The notes: generated by a model not told the origin, from the letters alone. A stretch of DNA of 44,550 nt from an uncultured Lachnospiraceae bacterium (GCA_948470905.1 CAOKQK010000022.1:1-44550), one strand, 5' to 3'; positions 33,952 to 43,647 are shown, numbered from the stretch's first letter. A program made the numbers and translations.

Positions 33952-35361
33952 ATGGATAGACGCGGTAAGGCTTTAATCAAAAATATGGGAATACTGACAA
34001 TCAGCAATTTTGCTTCTAAGATTTTAGTATTTCTGTTGGTTCCTCTTTATACCAGCACCCTCACTACAGCCGAATATGGCATTTACGATCTTGCCATTTC
34101 CACGGTCTCATTGCTGTATCCCATCCTTACGTTGAATATCGTGGATGCAGTAATGAGATTTGCAATGGACAAGTGCCACTCCGTGAATAATGTCGCGTTG
34201 ACAGGAATCCAATATATTGGATGCAGCACTGTAATAGTCACCCTTTTCCTGTTGGTGATTAACAGACTTCAGCTGTGGCAGGATATCACTGGTCTGGAGC
34301 CATATATTTTTTTATATTTTATATTTTATGCTCTGGATCAGTATTTTATCCAATTGGCAAAAGCGCTTGACAAAATAGCAGATATGGGAGTTGCAGGCAC
34401 CTTGGGCACCGCTGTGATGCTGACTTCAAATATCCTGTTCCTGATCGTGTTCCATTGGGGACTAAAAGGTTTTTTTACGGCGAACATCCTGGCGCAGGCA
34501 ATACCGGCCATATATCTTTTTCTGCGATTAAGATTTTGGAGATGGATTCGCGGTGCAAAGACGGACAAGCAACTCCATAAAGAGATGCTCCTCTATTGCA
34601 CGCCCCTTCTGGCAAGTGCTGTCGGTTGGTGGATCAACAGTGGCTCTGACCGATATGTAGTTACTTTTTTCTGCGGAGTTGCCGCAAATGGTCTTTTATC
34701 GGTAGCCTATAAAATCCCGTCCATACTAAATACATTACAGGGGATATTCATCCAGGCATGGCAGATTTCCGCGATTGGGGAATATGGAAAACAGGACACC
34801 GCAAAATTTTTTGGCGAGACTTTTTTAGTGACTAATACTCTGATGTGCGCGGCCTGTTCATGGCTGATCATGCTGACCAGACCTTTGGCGCATCTCCTGT
34901 ATGCCAGCGACTTTTATACAGCGTGGAGGTATGTGCCGTTTCTTCTGGTCAGCAGTGTGTTTAACAATGCTGCAGGTTTCTTGGGACCTATTCTGGCAGC
35001 CAAAAAGGATTCCAGATCAATGGCATTATCCGCAGTTTACGGAGCAGGGACAAATCTGATATTGAATATGATTTTGGTCTATTGGATCGGCGTGCAAGGA
35101 GCAGCGATTGCCACGGTCATTGCCAGCTTTATCATATATCAGGTGCGTAGATCGGCGGTCGGGAAAGAGATCATAATCAATAGATACAAGATAGTGACCG
35201 TCACATGGCTCATATTACTCGGACAATCCGTGATTGAGATATACACCCATCTATGGTTTATAGAAGCCATATTGATGATGCTCATGCTTGTACTGAACCA
35301 GGATAATATTATTAATATTTTTGCGAAAGCAAAAAGAGCATTGAACAATAAAGAAAAATGA
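33952..35361 (+). CDS. Polysaccharide flippase, Wzx-like, locus 2
   Basis: A 469-residue membrane protein with about fourteen hydrophobic segments. It has the polysaccharide biosynthesis protein N-terminus ALIKNMGILTISNFASKILVFLLVPLYTSTLTTAEYG, the usual signature of Wzx/RfbX-type flippases. GGAGGTG precedes the ATG at 33952 by six bases. It is not closely similar to the flippase at 10065, so each locus has its own exporter. A CCGCC-aa-GGCGG palindrome at 33908-33919 lies just upstream. Confidence 0.93.
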   Translation: MDRRGKALIKNMGILTISNFASKILVFLLVPLYTSTLTTAEYGIYDLAISTVSLLYPILTLNIVDAVMRFAMDKCHSVNNVALTGIQYIGCSTVIVTLFLLVINRLQLWQDITGLEPYIFLYFIFYALDQYFIQLAKALDKIADMGVAGTLGTAVMLTSNILFLIVFHWGLKGFFTANILAQAIPAIYLFLRLRFWRWIRGAKTDKQLHKEMLLYCTPLLASAVGWWINSGSDRYVVTFFCGVAANGLLSVAYKIPSILNTLQGIFIQAWQISAIGEYGKQDTAKFFGETFLVTNTLMCAACSWLIMLTRPLAHLLYASDFYTAWRYVPFLLVSSVFNNAAGFLGPILAAKKDSRSMALSAVYGAGTNLILNMILVYWIGVQGAAIATVIASFIIYQVRRSAVGKEIIINRYKIVTVTWLILLGQSVIEIYTHLWFIEAILMMLMLVLNQDNIINIFAKAKRALNNKEK

Positions 35362-35477
35362 AAAACAGAGGTACAGAATCATGGATGCGATAAGTTTTTG
35401 CCTCGGTTTCACTTAAAGCAGATATCCAAGCGTTTATTTTATATCAAAACTGATTACCAACAGGAGGGCAACTGAAA

Positions 35478-36194
35478 ATGAAGGTTACAGCGTTACTCAC
35501 AGGCAGAGGAAATAATACTCTAAAAGATAAAAATGTATTAGATATACTTGGACATCCTGTACTCTATTATCCTGCTCATGCCGCCAGAGCAGCAAAAACA
35601 ATTCATGCTTATTACTGCAGCAGCGATGATAATAAGATTTTGGATGCAGCGGCAAAAGAAGGTTATATCAAAATCGTTCGTCCTGATTATCTAGGCGCAC
35701 CGACCACACAACACGTAGACGTAATCAAGCATGCTATTGGTATGATACAGGAACGCGAGCCGCTTGGTGATATCTTAGTAGTTATACTTGCAAATAATGT
35801 GACTATCAAATCTGAATGGATTGATCATTGCATCAAAATGATGCAGGATGATATGTCCATAAGTGCCGTAGTGCCAGTTTATGAAGATAACGACCACCAT
35901 CCGCTGAGAGGCAAAAGAATAGATGAAGACAACCGACTGCAAATGTATGAAAGGGATGTGATTGGCAAAGTGTCTACAAACAGGCAAGACTTGCCTAAGT
36001 GCTATTTTTTATCCCACAATATCTGGGTGTTAAATACCAGGATGCTATTGGAAAGCAATTTTGAAGGTCAACAGCCGTGGGGGTTTATGGGTAACAATAT
36101 TGCATACTACGAAATTGATGAATCTATAGATATCCACAAACCAATAGACTTATATATAGCCAAAGAATGGATTGCTGAAAATTACACAGATTAG
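35478..36194 (+). CDS. CMP-sugar synthetase-like (acylneuraminate cytidylyltransferase family)
   Basis: A 238-residue nucleotidyltransferase. MKVTALLTGRGNNTLKDKN followed by LGHPVLYYPAHAARAA corresponds to the CTP-binding ARxGSKxxxxKN and GKPLI blocks of CMP-N-acetylneuraminate synthetases. The first motif is altered (TGRGNNTL). SSDDNKIL and the C-terminal YEIDESIDIHKPIDLYIAKEWI (comparable to the family's iD.p.D...AE) support the family. It activates a sugar acid or related sugar with CTP, but no NeuB/NeuC-like synthase genes are in the window, so the substrate is unknown. AGGAGG lies 11 bases before the ATG. It opens a four-gene cassette. Confidence 0.8.
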   Translation: MKVTALLTGRGNNTLKDKNVLDILGHPVLYYPAHAARAAKTIHAYYCSSDDNKILDAAAKEGYIKIVRPDYLGAPTTQHVDVIKHAIGMIQEREPLGDILVVILANNVTIKSEWIDHCIKMMQDDMSISAVVPVYEDNDHHPLRGKRIDEDNRLQMYERDVIGKVSTNRQDLPKCYFLSHNIWVLNTRMLLESNFEGQQPWGFMGNNIAYYEIDESIDIHKPIDLYIAKEWIAENYTD

Positions 36195-36343
36195 ATAGTT
36201 TCTGCTTCTTTTACCATAATTAAAGTTGATCAATTATCAAGATGGAGAATACATAGATTGAAACAAAATAAATTGGACTAAAATCGTAAGATATGTACAA
36301 AAACAAGACTTACATAATGAACCTAATTTGAATGGAGATTAAA

Positions 36344-37006
36344 ATGAAAATTTTAGCCATCGGAGCACATTTGGACGATATTGAAATTGCATGCGGCGGA
36401 ACGCTTGCCAAAGCTGTCAGGAACGGCCATCAGGTCAAGGTCCTCATAATGAGCAAGTCAGGCTATACCAACAAGGAAGGCAAAGTACAGCGCGCAGATG
36501 ATATTGCCGTCGCCGAGGGAACCAACGCCCTACATGTCCTTGGCATTCAGGATATTGAAATTCTTGACTTTGAGACAAAGGATATACCCTTTCGGTCAGA
36601 TGTCGTGAATGCCATTGACATCAGAATGAGCAGCTATGACCCAAACGTGATTTTCACACATCATCCGTTTGATACGCACCAGGCTCATGTGGGAGTAAGC
36701 AATGCCACTATTGCTGCTGCCAGAAGGAAAAACACAGTGTTTTTCTATGAACCAATCACACCTTCAGGCCGCTCCTATGTTGCTTTTAAGCCGGTACTGT
36801 ACGTTGATATCGAAGATTCTATCGAGCAAAAAAGAGCGTCTTTAAGGGAGCATAAAAGCGAGTATGATAAATTCGGCGCTGAAAATTGGATCACCGGCAT
36901 TGAGTGCAGATGCGGTTTCCGGGGGTACGAGATTGGCAAAAAATACGCTGAAGCATTTGAAGTATTAAGACTGGAACTGGCATTTGACCAGAAAACAAAT
37001 CTATAA
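36344..37006 (+). CDS. PIG-L/LmbE-family deacetylase
   Basis: A 220-residue zinc-dependent deacetylase-like protein. The AHLDDIEIACGG motif (residues 8-19) is the PIG-L AHPDD metal and catalytic block. HHPFDTHQAHVG near residue 107 gives the second metal ligand. Such enzymes remove acetyl groups from N-acetyl sugars. The start at 36344 is chosen over 36332 because GGAG lies between them at the proper distance. It probably frees an amine on the sugar processed by its neighbours. Confidence 0.9.
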   Translation: MKILAIGAHLDDIEIACGGTLAKAVRNGHQVKVLIMSKSGYTNKEGKVQRADDIAVAEGTNALHVLGIQDIEILDFETKDIPFRSDVVNAIDIRMSSYDPNVIFTHHPFDTHQAHVGVSNATIAAARRKNTVFFYEPITPSGRSYVAFKPVLYVDIEDSIEQKRASLREHKSEYDKFGAENWITGIECRCGFRGYEIGKKYAEAFEVLRLELAFDQKTNL

Positions 37007-37021
37007 ATGGAGAAAATTGAC

Positions 37022-38143
37022 ATGAACACAAATCTGACTGTGGTAGTATTTGCCACCGAACACTACAATACCCTAGGGCTTATCAGGAGTCTTGGGGAAG
37101 CAAACATTTACCCTAATTACATAGCCGTAAAAGGGAAAGCAAAAGTCGCTTCCACCAGTAAATACATCCATAACTGCCATTATGTTGACAGTATAGAGGA
37201 AGGGTACTCGCTTCTTTTGGAAAGATATGGAAATATGGCCGATAAGCCCATCGTAATGTGCATGGAAGACAAGGTACTCGGTGTTATGGATGCTCATTAC
37301 GACGAAATAAAAGATAAATTTATCATGTTTTCCTCCGGTCAAAAAGGAAGAACCCTGGAATATATGGATAAGTACAAAATTCTGGAATTAGCCAGAAAGC
37401 ATGGTCTTAAGACCCTTGATACCATCGTGGTAGACCGCGGTGAAATCCCCGCGGACTTAAGTTACCCCGTTATCACAAAATCCATTTCACCAGTGGTCGG
37501 CGGTTGGAAATCGGATGTGCATATCTGTGAAAATGAAGATGAACTGCGAAAGGCTTATGAGCATGTATTAAGCCCGCAGGTTGTTGTCCAAAAATACATC
37601 GACAAAAAGAATGAATACTGTCTGGATGGTCTCAGCTTTAACAAAGGGAAAAATGTATTTATCCCCATAGAATCAACCTATAACTATCTAATCAAGGGAT
37701 ATTACAGCCCCTATATGACAGTGAAACCATTTAACAATGAAAAAATGCAGAAATCCCTGAATGGTATGTTGGCTGAGATTGGATTTGAGGGTATTTATTC
37801 CATAGAATTTCTGATTGACAGCAATGACAATTATTTTTTCTCAGAGATTAATTTCAGGCATTCCACATGGGGATATGCCTCCACTGTTGTTGGAATGAAT
37901 CTGCCCGAGCTCTGGATCAAGGGCATGCTGAAGGGCAAATTGCCGGATGATTCCAAAAAAACATTTGAGCCTTTTACCGCCATGGTGGAACCGATAGATT
38001 ACCAGAAACGGGTGATTGAGAGAAATATGGATCTAAAAACCTGGGTTTCCGATTTGCTTGACTGTAAATGCCCCTTTTATTATAACAAAAATGATTTAGA
38101 GCCATTCTTTGAAATGATCCGAAATAACGAAAAATTGCGATAA
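37022..38143 (+). CDS. ATP-grasp enzyme
   Basis: A 373-residue protein of the ATP-grasp superfamily (carbamoyl-phosphate synthase-like). It has a preATP-grasp N-domain (VVVFATEHYNTLGLIRSL), the ATP-binding VITKSISPVVGG and VVVQKYIDKKNEYCLDG, and the metal-binding FFSEINFRHSTWG near residue 280. ATP-grasp ligases join a carboxylate to an amine or thiol through an acyl-phosphate. Next to a deacetylase, it may amidate a freed sugar amine. GGAG at 37009 favours the ATG at 37022 over 37007. The upstream gene ends directly before it. Confidence 0.85.
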   Translation: MNTNLTVVVFATEHYNTLGLIRSLGEANIYPNYIAVKGKAKVASTSKYIHNCHYVDSIEEGYSLLLERYGNMADKPIVMCMEDKVLGVMDAHYDEIKDKFIMFSSGQKGRTLEYMDKYKILELARKHGLKTLDTIVVDRGEIPADLSYPVITKSISPVVGGWKSDVHICENEDELRKAYEHVLSPQVVVQKYIDKKNEYCLDGLSFNKGKNVFIPIESTYNYLIKGYYSPYMTVKPFNNEKMQKSLNGMLAEIGFEGIYSIEFLIDSNDNYFFSEINFRHSTWGYASTVVGMNLPELWIKGMLKGKLPDDSKKTFEPFTAMVEPIDYQKRVIERNMDLKTWVSDLLDCKCPFYYNKNDLEPFFEMIRNNEKLR

Positions 38144-38201
38144 CAACAAATACCGTCAGGGTTCATCCATCTGGGTGAAAATGTAAGAGGTAAAACGTAA
38201 A

Positions 38202-39698
38202 ATGAAAGAAAATAAAAGCTTTATCAAAAAACAATCCGTGTTCATCTTATCCGTAACAATTGCCTTCCTGTTAATTATTTATGGCTTTTTATGCAGTGAC
38301 CAGCTGACGGATATTTCAAGTGCAGTAATGTCCTGGGTCAGTGAAAAATTCGGATGGCTTTATGTTTTTTTTGTCTCCGTCCTTTGTATATTTCTTGCAT
38401 GGCTGGCTTTAGGCAAGTATGGCAATGTGAAGCTTGGCAAAGACACTGACAAACCGGAATACAGCAACTTTCACTGGTACGCAATGCTATTTTGCGGCGG
38501 CACAGGAATCGGTTTGGTATTTTGGAGTATTGCAGAACCACTTTCCCATTACGCAAATCCGCCGGAAGAAATTACCCCTTCCACTGTTGAAGCTGCTAAT
38601 TTCTCCATTCGGACATGTTTCTTACATTGGGGAATCACACAATGGGCCTGCTTCGCAATTGTCGGTTTGGGAATAGCATATTTCCAATACCGAAAAGGCA
38701 AAAATGCCCAGATCAGCAATCTGCTCACCCCGCTTATGGGCGAAAAGGCCATAAAGGGAACAATAGGGAAAGCCATCGACACCTTTTCTGTTGTTGTATC
38801 TTTTGCCGGCGTTGCTACTTCATTGGGCTTAGGCGTCAAACAAATTAGCGGGGGATTAAACTATTTGTTTGATATACCGAATACAAATACTACATATTTG
38901 ATTATTATTGTCTTAATTACAGCCGTGTTTCTCGCAAGCGCTGTCAGCGGTGTCAATAAAGGAATTAAATACCTTTCCTCCATAAATACGATAATAGCCT
39001 TCCTGTTATTATTACTTGCGTTTGCCGTAGGCCCGCACATCCCCATTTTAAACACTTTGGTTAACGGTCTGGGACAACACATTCAAAACTTTTTCGGGGA
39101 TGTATTTTCCATCAGTTCCTTTGGAGACAATTCCTGGTTCATGAACTGGAGAGTTTTTTATTATGCATGGTTTATCGCATGGACCCCGTTTGTGGGAATG
39201 TTTATAGCGCGCATCAGCAAGGGACGTACAATCCGGGAATTTTTGACAGGCGTAATTATTATCCCGACGGTATTTACAATTATCTGGCTCTCTGTCTTTG
39301 GTACAATCGCCCTGAGTACAACCGGAGACTGGTCACTGGAGGCAATCCGCAAATTAGCAGCCACCCCGGAAACAGGAGTGTTTATCGTATTTAACGAATA
39401 TCCCCTTTCCAAGGTAATCTCAATTTTGATTATCCTTTTACTGTCAATTTTTTTTATTACGTCTGCCGATTCCGCAACCTATTCGCTGAGCGTTATGACA
39501 AGCGATGGGAATATTAATCCTCCAAAATATAAAGAAATAATATGGGCAGTCATTGAGGCGGCAATCGCGTTTTTATTACTTGCTGCGGGAAGCCTAAAAC
39601 CTTTACAGACCATTTCAATTGCGGCATCGCTTCCATTCTTATTTATTATGATTGCAATGTGTCCCGCATTAATCAAAGAATTAAAAAAAGAAATATAA
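38202..39698 (+). CDS. BCCT-family transporter (betaine/carnitine/choline type)
   Basis: A 498-residue protein with twelve predicted membrane segments. It has the BCCT signature GTGIGLVFWSIAEPLSHY (about residues 108-125) and the Trp-rich segment FYYAWFIAWTPFVGMFIARISKGRTIREFL (about 323-352). BCCT carriers import quaternary ammonium or related zwitterionic compounds. It lacks a long charged N- or C-terminal extension of the osmosensing type. It is the last gene of the locus and 58 bases behind the ATP-grasp gene, so the imported compound may be attached to the glycan. An osmoprotectant role is the alternative. Confidence 0.93.
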   Translation: MKENKSFIKKQSVFILSVTIAFLLIIYGFLCSDQLTDISSAVMSWVSEKFGWLYVFFVSVLCIFLAWLALGKYGNVKLGKDTDKPEYSNFHWYAMLFCGGTGIGLVFWSIAEPLSHYANPPEEITPSTVEAANFSIRTCFLHWGITQWACFAIVGLGIAYFQYRKGKNAQISNLLTPLMGEKAIKGTIGKAIDTFSVVVSFAGVATSLGLGVKQISGGLNYLFDIPNTNTTYLIIIVLITAVFLASAVSGVNKGIKYLSSINTIIAFLLLLLAFAVGPHIPILNTLVNGLGQHIQNFFGDVFSISSFGDNSWFMNWRVFYYAWFIAWTPFVGMFIARISKGRTIREFLTGVIIIPTVFTIIWLSVFGTIALSTTGDWSLEAIRKLAATPETGVFIVFNEYPLSKVISILIILLLSIFFITSADSATYSLSVMTSDGNINPPKYKEIIWAVIEAAIAFLLLAAGSLKPLQTISIAASLPFLFIMIAMCPALIKELKKEI

Positions 39699-39890
39699 TA
39701 AAACACAATGACATCTTCTCCAACAAACCTAAACCAATATAATGTGATTTTTAATATGTAACCGTTTTCCCACATCACAATAAAACCAGAGGAAGCTTTC
39801 TACCAAGCAAAATTTTATAGACATTTTTTTGCTGATTCCCCTCATCAACAAATCTGCGAAGGAAATCACAAAAAACGGAATCCCACATCT

Positions 39891-39925
39891 AAAAAAGGCA
39901 CCAGCCCTCTCTCCCGGCTGGTGCC
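39891..39925 (-). terminator. Rho-independent terminator after the chemotaxis gene
   Basis: On the minus strand GGCACCAGCC pairs with GGCTGGTGCC around a nine-base loop and is followed by six Ts. It lies 34 bases past the stop of the minus-strand gene ending at 39959. There is no T-run for the + strand, so the BCCT gene has no clear terminator of its own. Confidence 0.92.
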
Positions 39926-39958
39926 CCCCTATTCTTCATTCCCGTCTTTTAACTCCCG

Positions 39959-41818
39959 TCAAATCTTAAACTTCTTTACAATCTCATCCAGCTCTCGGGC
40001 AAATTTCGCATTATCTTCTGCTTTCTCGCCGGTATCATTCGCATAGCCCACCATATCCGTCGCCTTGGCTGCAATATCGTTAATACTGATCGTCACCTCG
40101 TTGACAGTGCTGTTGATACCCTGCACGGAATTTGTGATATCCCGGATGCTCTCCTCCAGGTCAGCAATGGATATGTTGATCGTCTTCATGCTGTCAGAGA
40201 AGCTTCTGGCATCCGCGCTGTACTCTGTGCTGACCTTGATAAAGTTCTCATAGTCAGCCATGACTGTTTCCTCCATAAAGGAAATCATCTGATGCAGGCA
40301 GTTTTCCATGCTCTCCGCAGCATCCTTGACTCCTGATACTATGGCGGTAATATTGTTGGCTGTCTCTGTAGACTGATTCGCCAGATTGCCAATCTCGCCT
40401 GCCACCACAGAGAAGCCCCTGCCTGCCTCGCCTGCCCTTGCAGCCTCGATGGATGCGTTCAGGGACAGCAGCTCCGTCTGGCTGGCAATATTGGCAATTG
40501 CCTCTGTCAGGCTATTGATGCGCTCTATCTCCTTCGCCTTCTCTATGGCAACGTCCGACTCCTTCTTTACATTAGAATAAATCTCCCTGGTCTTGGCATT
40601 GGCAGCTTCCGTACTCTTCTTCAGCCCCTCCGCCTTGGAAATGATCCCTTCCGCCTTGACCCCGCCTTCATTTGTCAGCACCCCTATTTTCTTCGTATTC
40701 TCATTGATTCCGATCATCCTGTCATCAATGAGCTGAGTGGTAGCGCTGGTTTCCTGCATGCTTGCCGCCAGCTCCTGGCTGGTAGCGGAGTTATCACAGG
40801 AATTGCTGTTCAGCTCCCCCACAATCTCTTTCAGGGAATCCGCATTGACCTGCAGCCTTTCAGCCGTTTCCGCCAGCTTGCCGACCATACCGGATAGATT
40901 GCCCCTCAGAGCCTCCAGCGCGCTGCTCATCACAGCTGTCTCTCCCTTACCCTTGGAGAGGAGCCTGCTGGTCCTGCTTTCCGTAAAATCAAATTCGGCA
41001 TTTTGGTCGATAACCTTTGTCAACAGCTTAATGGGCCTTGCAATGACACGGGACATGAGAACCCCTATCAACACCAGAACCACAACCAGACCCGCCGCCA
41101 TTCCGATACTCCGGAAGACGAAACTGTTCACATCCGCATAGGCCTCCGACTTGTCTACAGTCAAAAGCAGGATTGCCTGTCCGCCGTCCATGACACAGTA
41201 GCTGGAAAGCTTCTGGACCCCGTCATATTCAAATTCCATGTATCCCGGCTCCGGGATAATACCCCTGTCTATCTGCTCCACAAGCTCTGCCACCAGCTTA
41301 TTCTGCACCGGTATGCCCACTGTGTCGGTCCTGGGATTCATCAGCAAAAGCCCATCCCCGTCCACCACATAGCATAGACTGCTCTCCATGTCTCCTATCT
41401 TTACATTCTGAAACAAAGAGGCAAGATTCTCCCTTTGGAGCGATCTGCCCTCACTTATGTAAATGGTTGTACGCAGTTCCGCCCCGTATGCCTCCGCCAG
41501 GGCTGTCATATCGTCCCGGATCCTGTCCTTCAGCCCCTTGCTGTAGGCATCAATGCCATTTAAAGTAAGCGCTACGGCAGAAAAGACCACCGCACAGACA
41601 ATCAGAGTGACGATCCTGCTCTGGATTCCCCGGAACATCCCCACTTTTTTCTTTTCTATTGCCTTTTCAAGGACTTCCTCTGCCTTTTCCTCAAAGATCT
41701 GTTTACCGCTGCTCAGCACTGCTTCTGCTTTTTCCCCGATAACCTGCTTCGTGTTATTCAGTCCCTGTTCTACCTCTCCTATCTTTTGTCTGAGATCCTT
41801 TCTCTGTTCTTCCTCCAT
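39959..41818 (-). CDS. Methyl-accepting chemotaxis protein
   Basis: A 619-residue MCP. It begins with an unusual ~60-residue charged, probably coiled-coil cytoplasmic segment before the first membrane helix (about 66-86). An extracellular Cache-like sensor follows (about 90-235, with [18 protein letters not shown]), then the second helix (about 238-257) and a HAMP-like region. The signalling tip is [20 protein letters not shown] followed by [15 protein letters not shown]. It relays ligand binding to CheA/CheW. The ATG at 41818 is chosen because GGGGGAGG precedes it. A sigma-A-like promoter is upstream and a terminator follows, so it is a single-gene unit. Confidence 0.94.
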   Translation of the reverse strand: MEEEQRKDLRQKIGEVEQGLNNTKQVIGEKAEAVLSSGKQIFEEKAEEVLEKAIEKKKVGMFRGIQSRIVTLIVCAVVFSAVALTLNGIDAYSKGLKDRIRDDMTALAEAYGAELRTTIYISEGRSLQRENLASLFQNVKIGDMESSLCYVVDGDGLLLMNPRTDTVGIPVQNKLVAELVEQIDRGIIPEPGYMEFEYDGVQKLSSYCVMDGGQAILLLTVDKSEAYADVNSFVFRSIGMAAGLVVVLVLIGVLMSRVIARPIKLLTKVIDQNAEFDFTESRTSRLLSKGKGETAVMSSALEALRGNLSGMVGKLAETAERLQVNADSLKEIVGELNSNSCDNSATSQELAASMQETSATTQLIDDRMIGINENTKKIGVLTNEGGVKAEGIISKAEGLKKSTEAANAKTREIYSNVKKESDVAIEKAKEIERINSLTEAIANIASQTELLSLNASIEAARAGEAGRGFSVVAGEIGNLANQSTETANNITAIVSGVKDAAESMENCLHQMISFMEETVMADYENFIKVSTEYSADARSFSDSMKTINISIADLEESIRDITNSVQGINSTVNEVTISINDIAAKATDMVGYANDTGEKAEDNAKFARELDEIVKKFKI

Positions 41819-41927
41819 GCTATACTGCCTCCCCCTTTTATGCATTTGCTATTTTATCCTGCCATGATTTTATGCGCTTCCCCGCACATGAAATTCAGAA
41901 GCCGGCACAAGAATCTTCTGTACCAAT

Positions 41928-41956
41928 ATTTTACCATAATACTTGTTTTCTCTCAA
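41928..41956 (-). promoter_or_regulatory. Sigma-A-like promoter of the chemotaxis gene
   Basis: On the minus strand TTGAGA (at 41956-41951) and TAAAAT (at 41933-41928) are separated by 17 bases, close to the TTGACA/TATAAT consensus. It is 110 bases upstream of the ATG. The rest of the 409-base gap (41819-42227) holds no convincing gene. Confidence 0.6.
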
Positions 41957-42227
41957 GAATATATCTTAAAAATATACAAGAAAACAGTCTTGATAACATA
42001 TTTATTTCTTCCTGGCAGCTATCCAGCCATAGTTCCTCAATTCTTCCCGACAGATAGACCAAATGCACCCCCGGATACTCTACCACATCAATGCCAGGAA
42101 TGTAACAAGATTCCATTTAATTGCAATATTGAAAGATTCTAAGTTATCAGCTCAAGCAATTCATTTGCAGCCTGCCAGCCCTCCTATATTATACTTATTT
42201 CGGTCTTCGCTGTTTGCGCCATAAATC

Positions 42228-42863
42228 TCATATTTCTTTTAAGACAAGTTCAATGTAATCTCTTAATCTTTGCGTAAGCAAATTCCAATCATACTTTTGT
42301 ATCGGAAAAATCCCATCTTCTTCCAGTACTCTTTGTACTGGAAGTGATATTCCTGTTTTCCACTCAGAATCATACGGAACCGTCTTACACTGAATAGTAT
42401 CTAATGCATTTGCTATTGTGTCATTTACCATTGCTTTATAACTTTTTAATGCCCAATCAGGGGCACCGCCATGTGAAATAATTCCTGTCGGGATTCCATA
42501 TACTTCAGATTTATATTTATTATCTTTCCACCAATGCAAAAAAGTAATTTCCTCCATTTTTTCGAGTATCATACATAATTTGGCAGGGATTGGCGCATAA
42601 TGTGGCGATACAAAGAAAAGGGCATCCGATTCTACAATTTTTTTATAAATAGTATTAAAATCAGTATCATTACAACATCTTTTACTTTCAAAACATTTTC
42701 CACAGCCAATACACGGTTGTAAAAGGTAATTTCGTAAATCCACTATTTCACACATTATGTTCTTTTGTCTTAAAATTTCAGAAACTTTAGAACAAATAAT
42801 GTGAGAAATGCTCTTTTCGCTGCTATGTAAAATATTTGAAGCTGATATACATATTGCTTTCAT
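42228..42863 (-). CDS. Flavodoxin-like NAD(P)H-dependent oxidoreductase
   Basis: A 211-residue protein of the NADPH-dependent FMN reductase/flavodoxin-like fold. It has MKAICISASN at the N-terminus for the FMN phosphate site, a CIGCGKCFESKRCCNDTDF cysteine cluster at about residues 50-70, and SPHYAPIPAKL for the flavin ring region. The cysteine pattern (CxxCxxC) is typical of the iron-sulfur flavoprotein-like subgroup. Its reaction is probably reduction of quinones, azo or similar compounds. AGGAG lies before the ATG. The 306-base gap upstream (42864-43169) is AT-rich with only weak promoter-like sequence. Confidence 0.85.
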   Translation of the reverse strand: MKAICISASNILHSSEKSISHIICSKVSEILRQKNIMCEIVDLRNYLLQPCIGCGKCFESKRCCNDTDFNTIYKKIVESDALFFVSPHYAPIPAKLCMILEKMEEITFLHWWKDNKYKSEVYGIPTGIISHGGAPDWALKSYKAMVNDTIANALDTIQCKTVPYDSEWKTGISLPVQRVLEEDGIFPIQKYDWNLLTQRLRDYIELVLKEI

Positions 42864-43169
42864 TCGTTACTCTCCTAACATTAATATAATTCATGCACAC
42901 CTACAATACTCAACCCTAATAACGATTCAATATTTTCAATAGCAAATCAGAAGCTGTTTTTTTGCTTAGGGATTAACTTTCGCATACATCACGTCTACAC
43001 TATCCCTAAGCATTCCATTCTTTTCATAGAAGAACTGATTAGATACTATTGACAAAGCCATTAGATTTTTCCATAATGACTTTATTTACATGTTGCCAGT
43101 ACCATCCAAGTAATACCAAGGAAAACCTATTTCTTCTTAATTACTATTAAGCAATAAACTAAAAATTCT

Positions 43170-43631
43170 CTATAACTTTTTAATCGGAAAATACATATAA
43201 TTCTTCCCTGTTTGTGGGCAGGTAAAATCGTGAACCGCACCAACTAATGGAATGTTGTTATCCTTCATATACTCTATTGTCTTTGGAAATGTATCATCAT
43301 TTTCGCATTCTACATAAATATATTCATAACCGGGAATAATCCACTTTGTCCAACCACCGGGGGCTTCTGCATCATCAACACATTCTACTCCTGCAAGATA
43401 AAGTCCTTTGTTAAAATCCTCCCACGGTTTAAAAGAACGGGAAAAATCGGACATTGCTCCCCATATTCCTACTATATTTCCATTTTCATCTTTCTTTGCC
43501 AAATGCTTGACTTCTTCAAAATGTAGATTTGCGTTATCCCATAACTCTTGTACAAAATTCTCGCCATCTGATGTGGAACCTTCCTTACCAATCACTACAA
43601 AAGAATCTTTAACGCACTTATTTATTTTCAC
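43170..43631 (-). CDS. GyrI-like small-molecule-binding domain protein
   Basis: A 153-residue protein that resembles the stand-alone GyrI/AraC effector-binding domain. VVIGKEGSTSDGENFVQELWDNA near the N-terminus, GIWGAMSDFS in the middle, and AGVECVDDAEAPGGWTKWIIPGYEYIYVECE are typical of it. Such proteins bind small cationic or aromatic ligands and sometimes hydrolyse them. It starts at GTG with GGAGG seven bases upstream, and follows the next gene by only 16 bases, so the two are probably cotranscribed. Confidence 0.82.
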   Translation of the reverse strand: MKINKCVKDSFVVIGKEGSTSDGENFVQELWDNANLHFEEVKHLAKKDENGNIVGIWGAMSDFSRSFKPWEDFNKGLYLAGVECVDDAEAPGGWTKWIIPGYEYIYVECENDDTFPKTIEYMKDNNIPLVGAVHDFTCPQTGKNYMYFPIKKL

Positions 43632-43647
43632 AATAATACCTCCATAA

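Noticed and set aside
41931..42116. 61-residue minus-strand frame (MESCYIPGIDVVEYPGVHLV)
   Set aside because: The first half looks protein-like, but there is no ribosome binding site and a stop directly precedes it. The second half runs through the chemotaxis promoter. At most a gene remnant.
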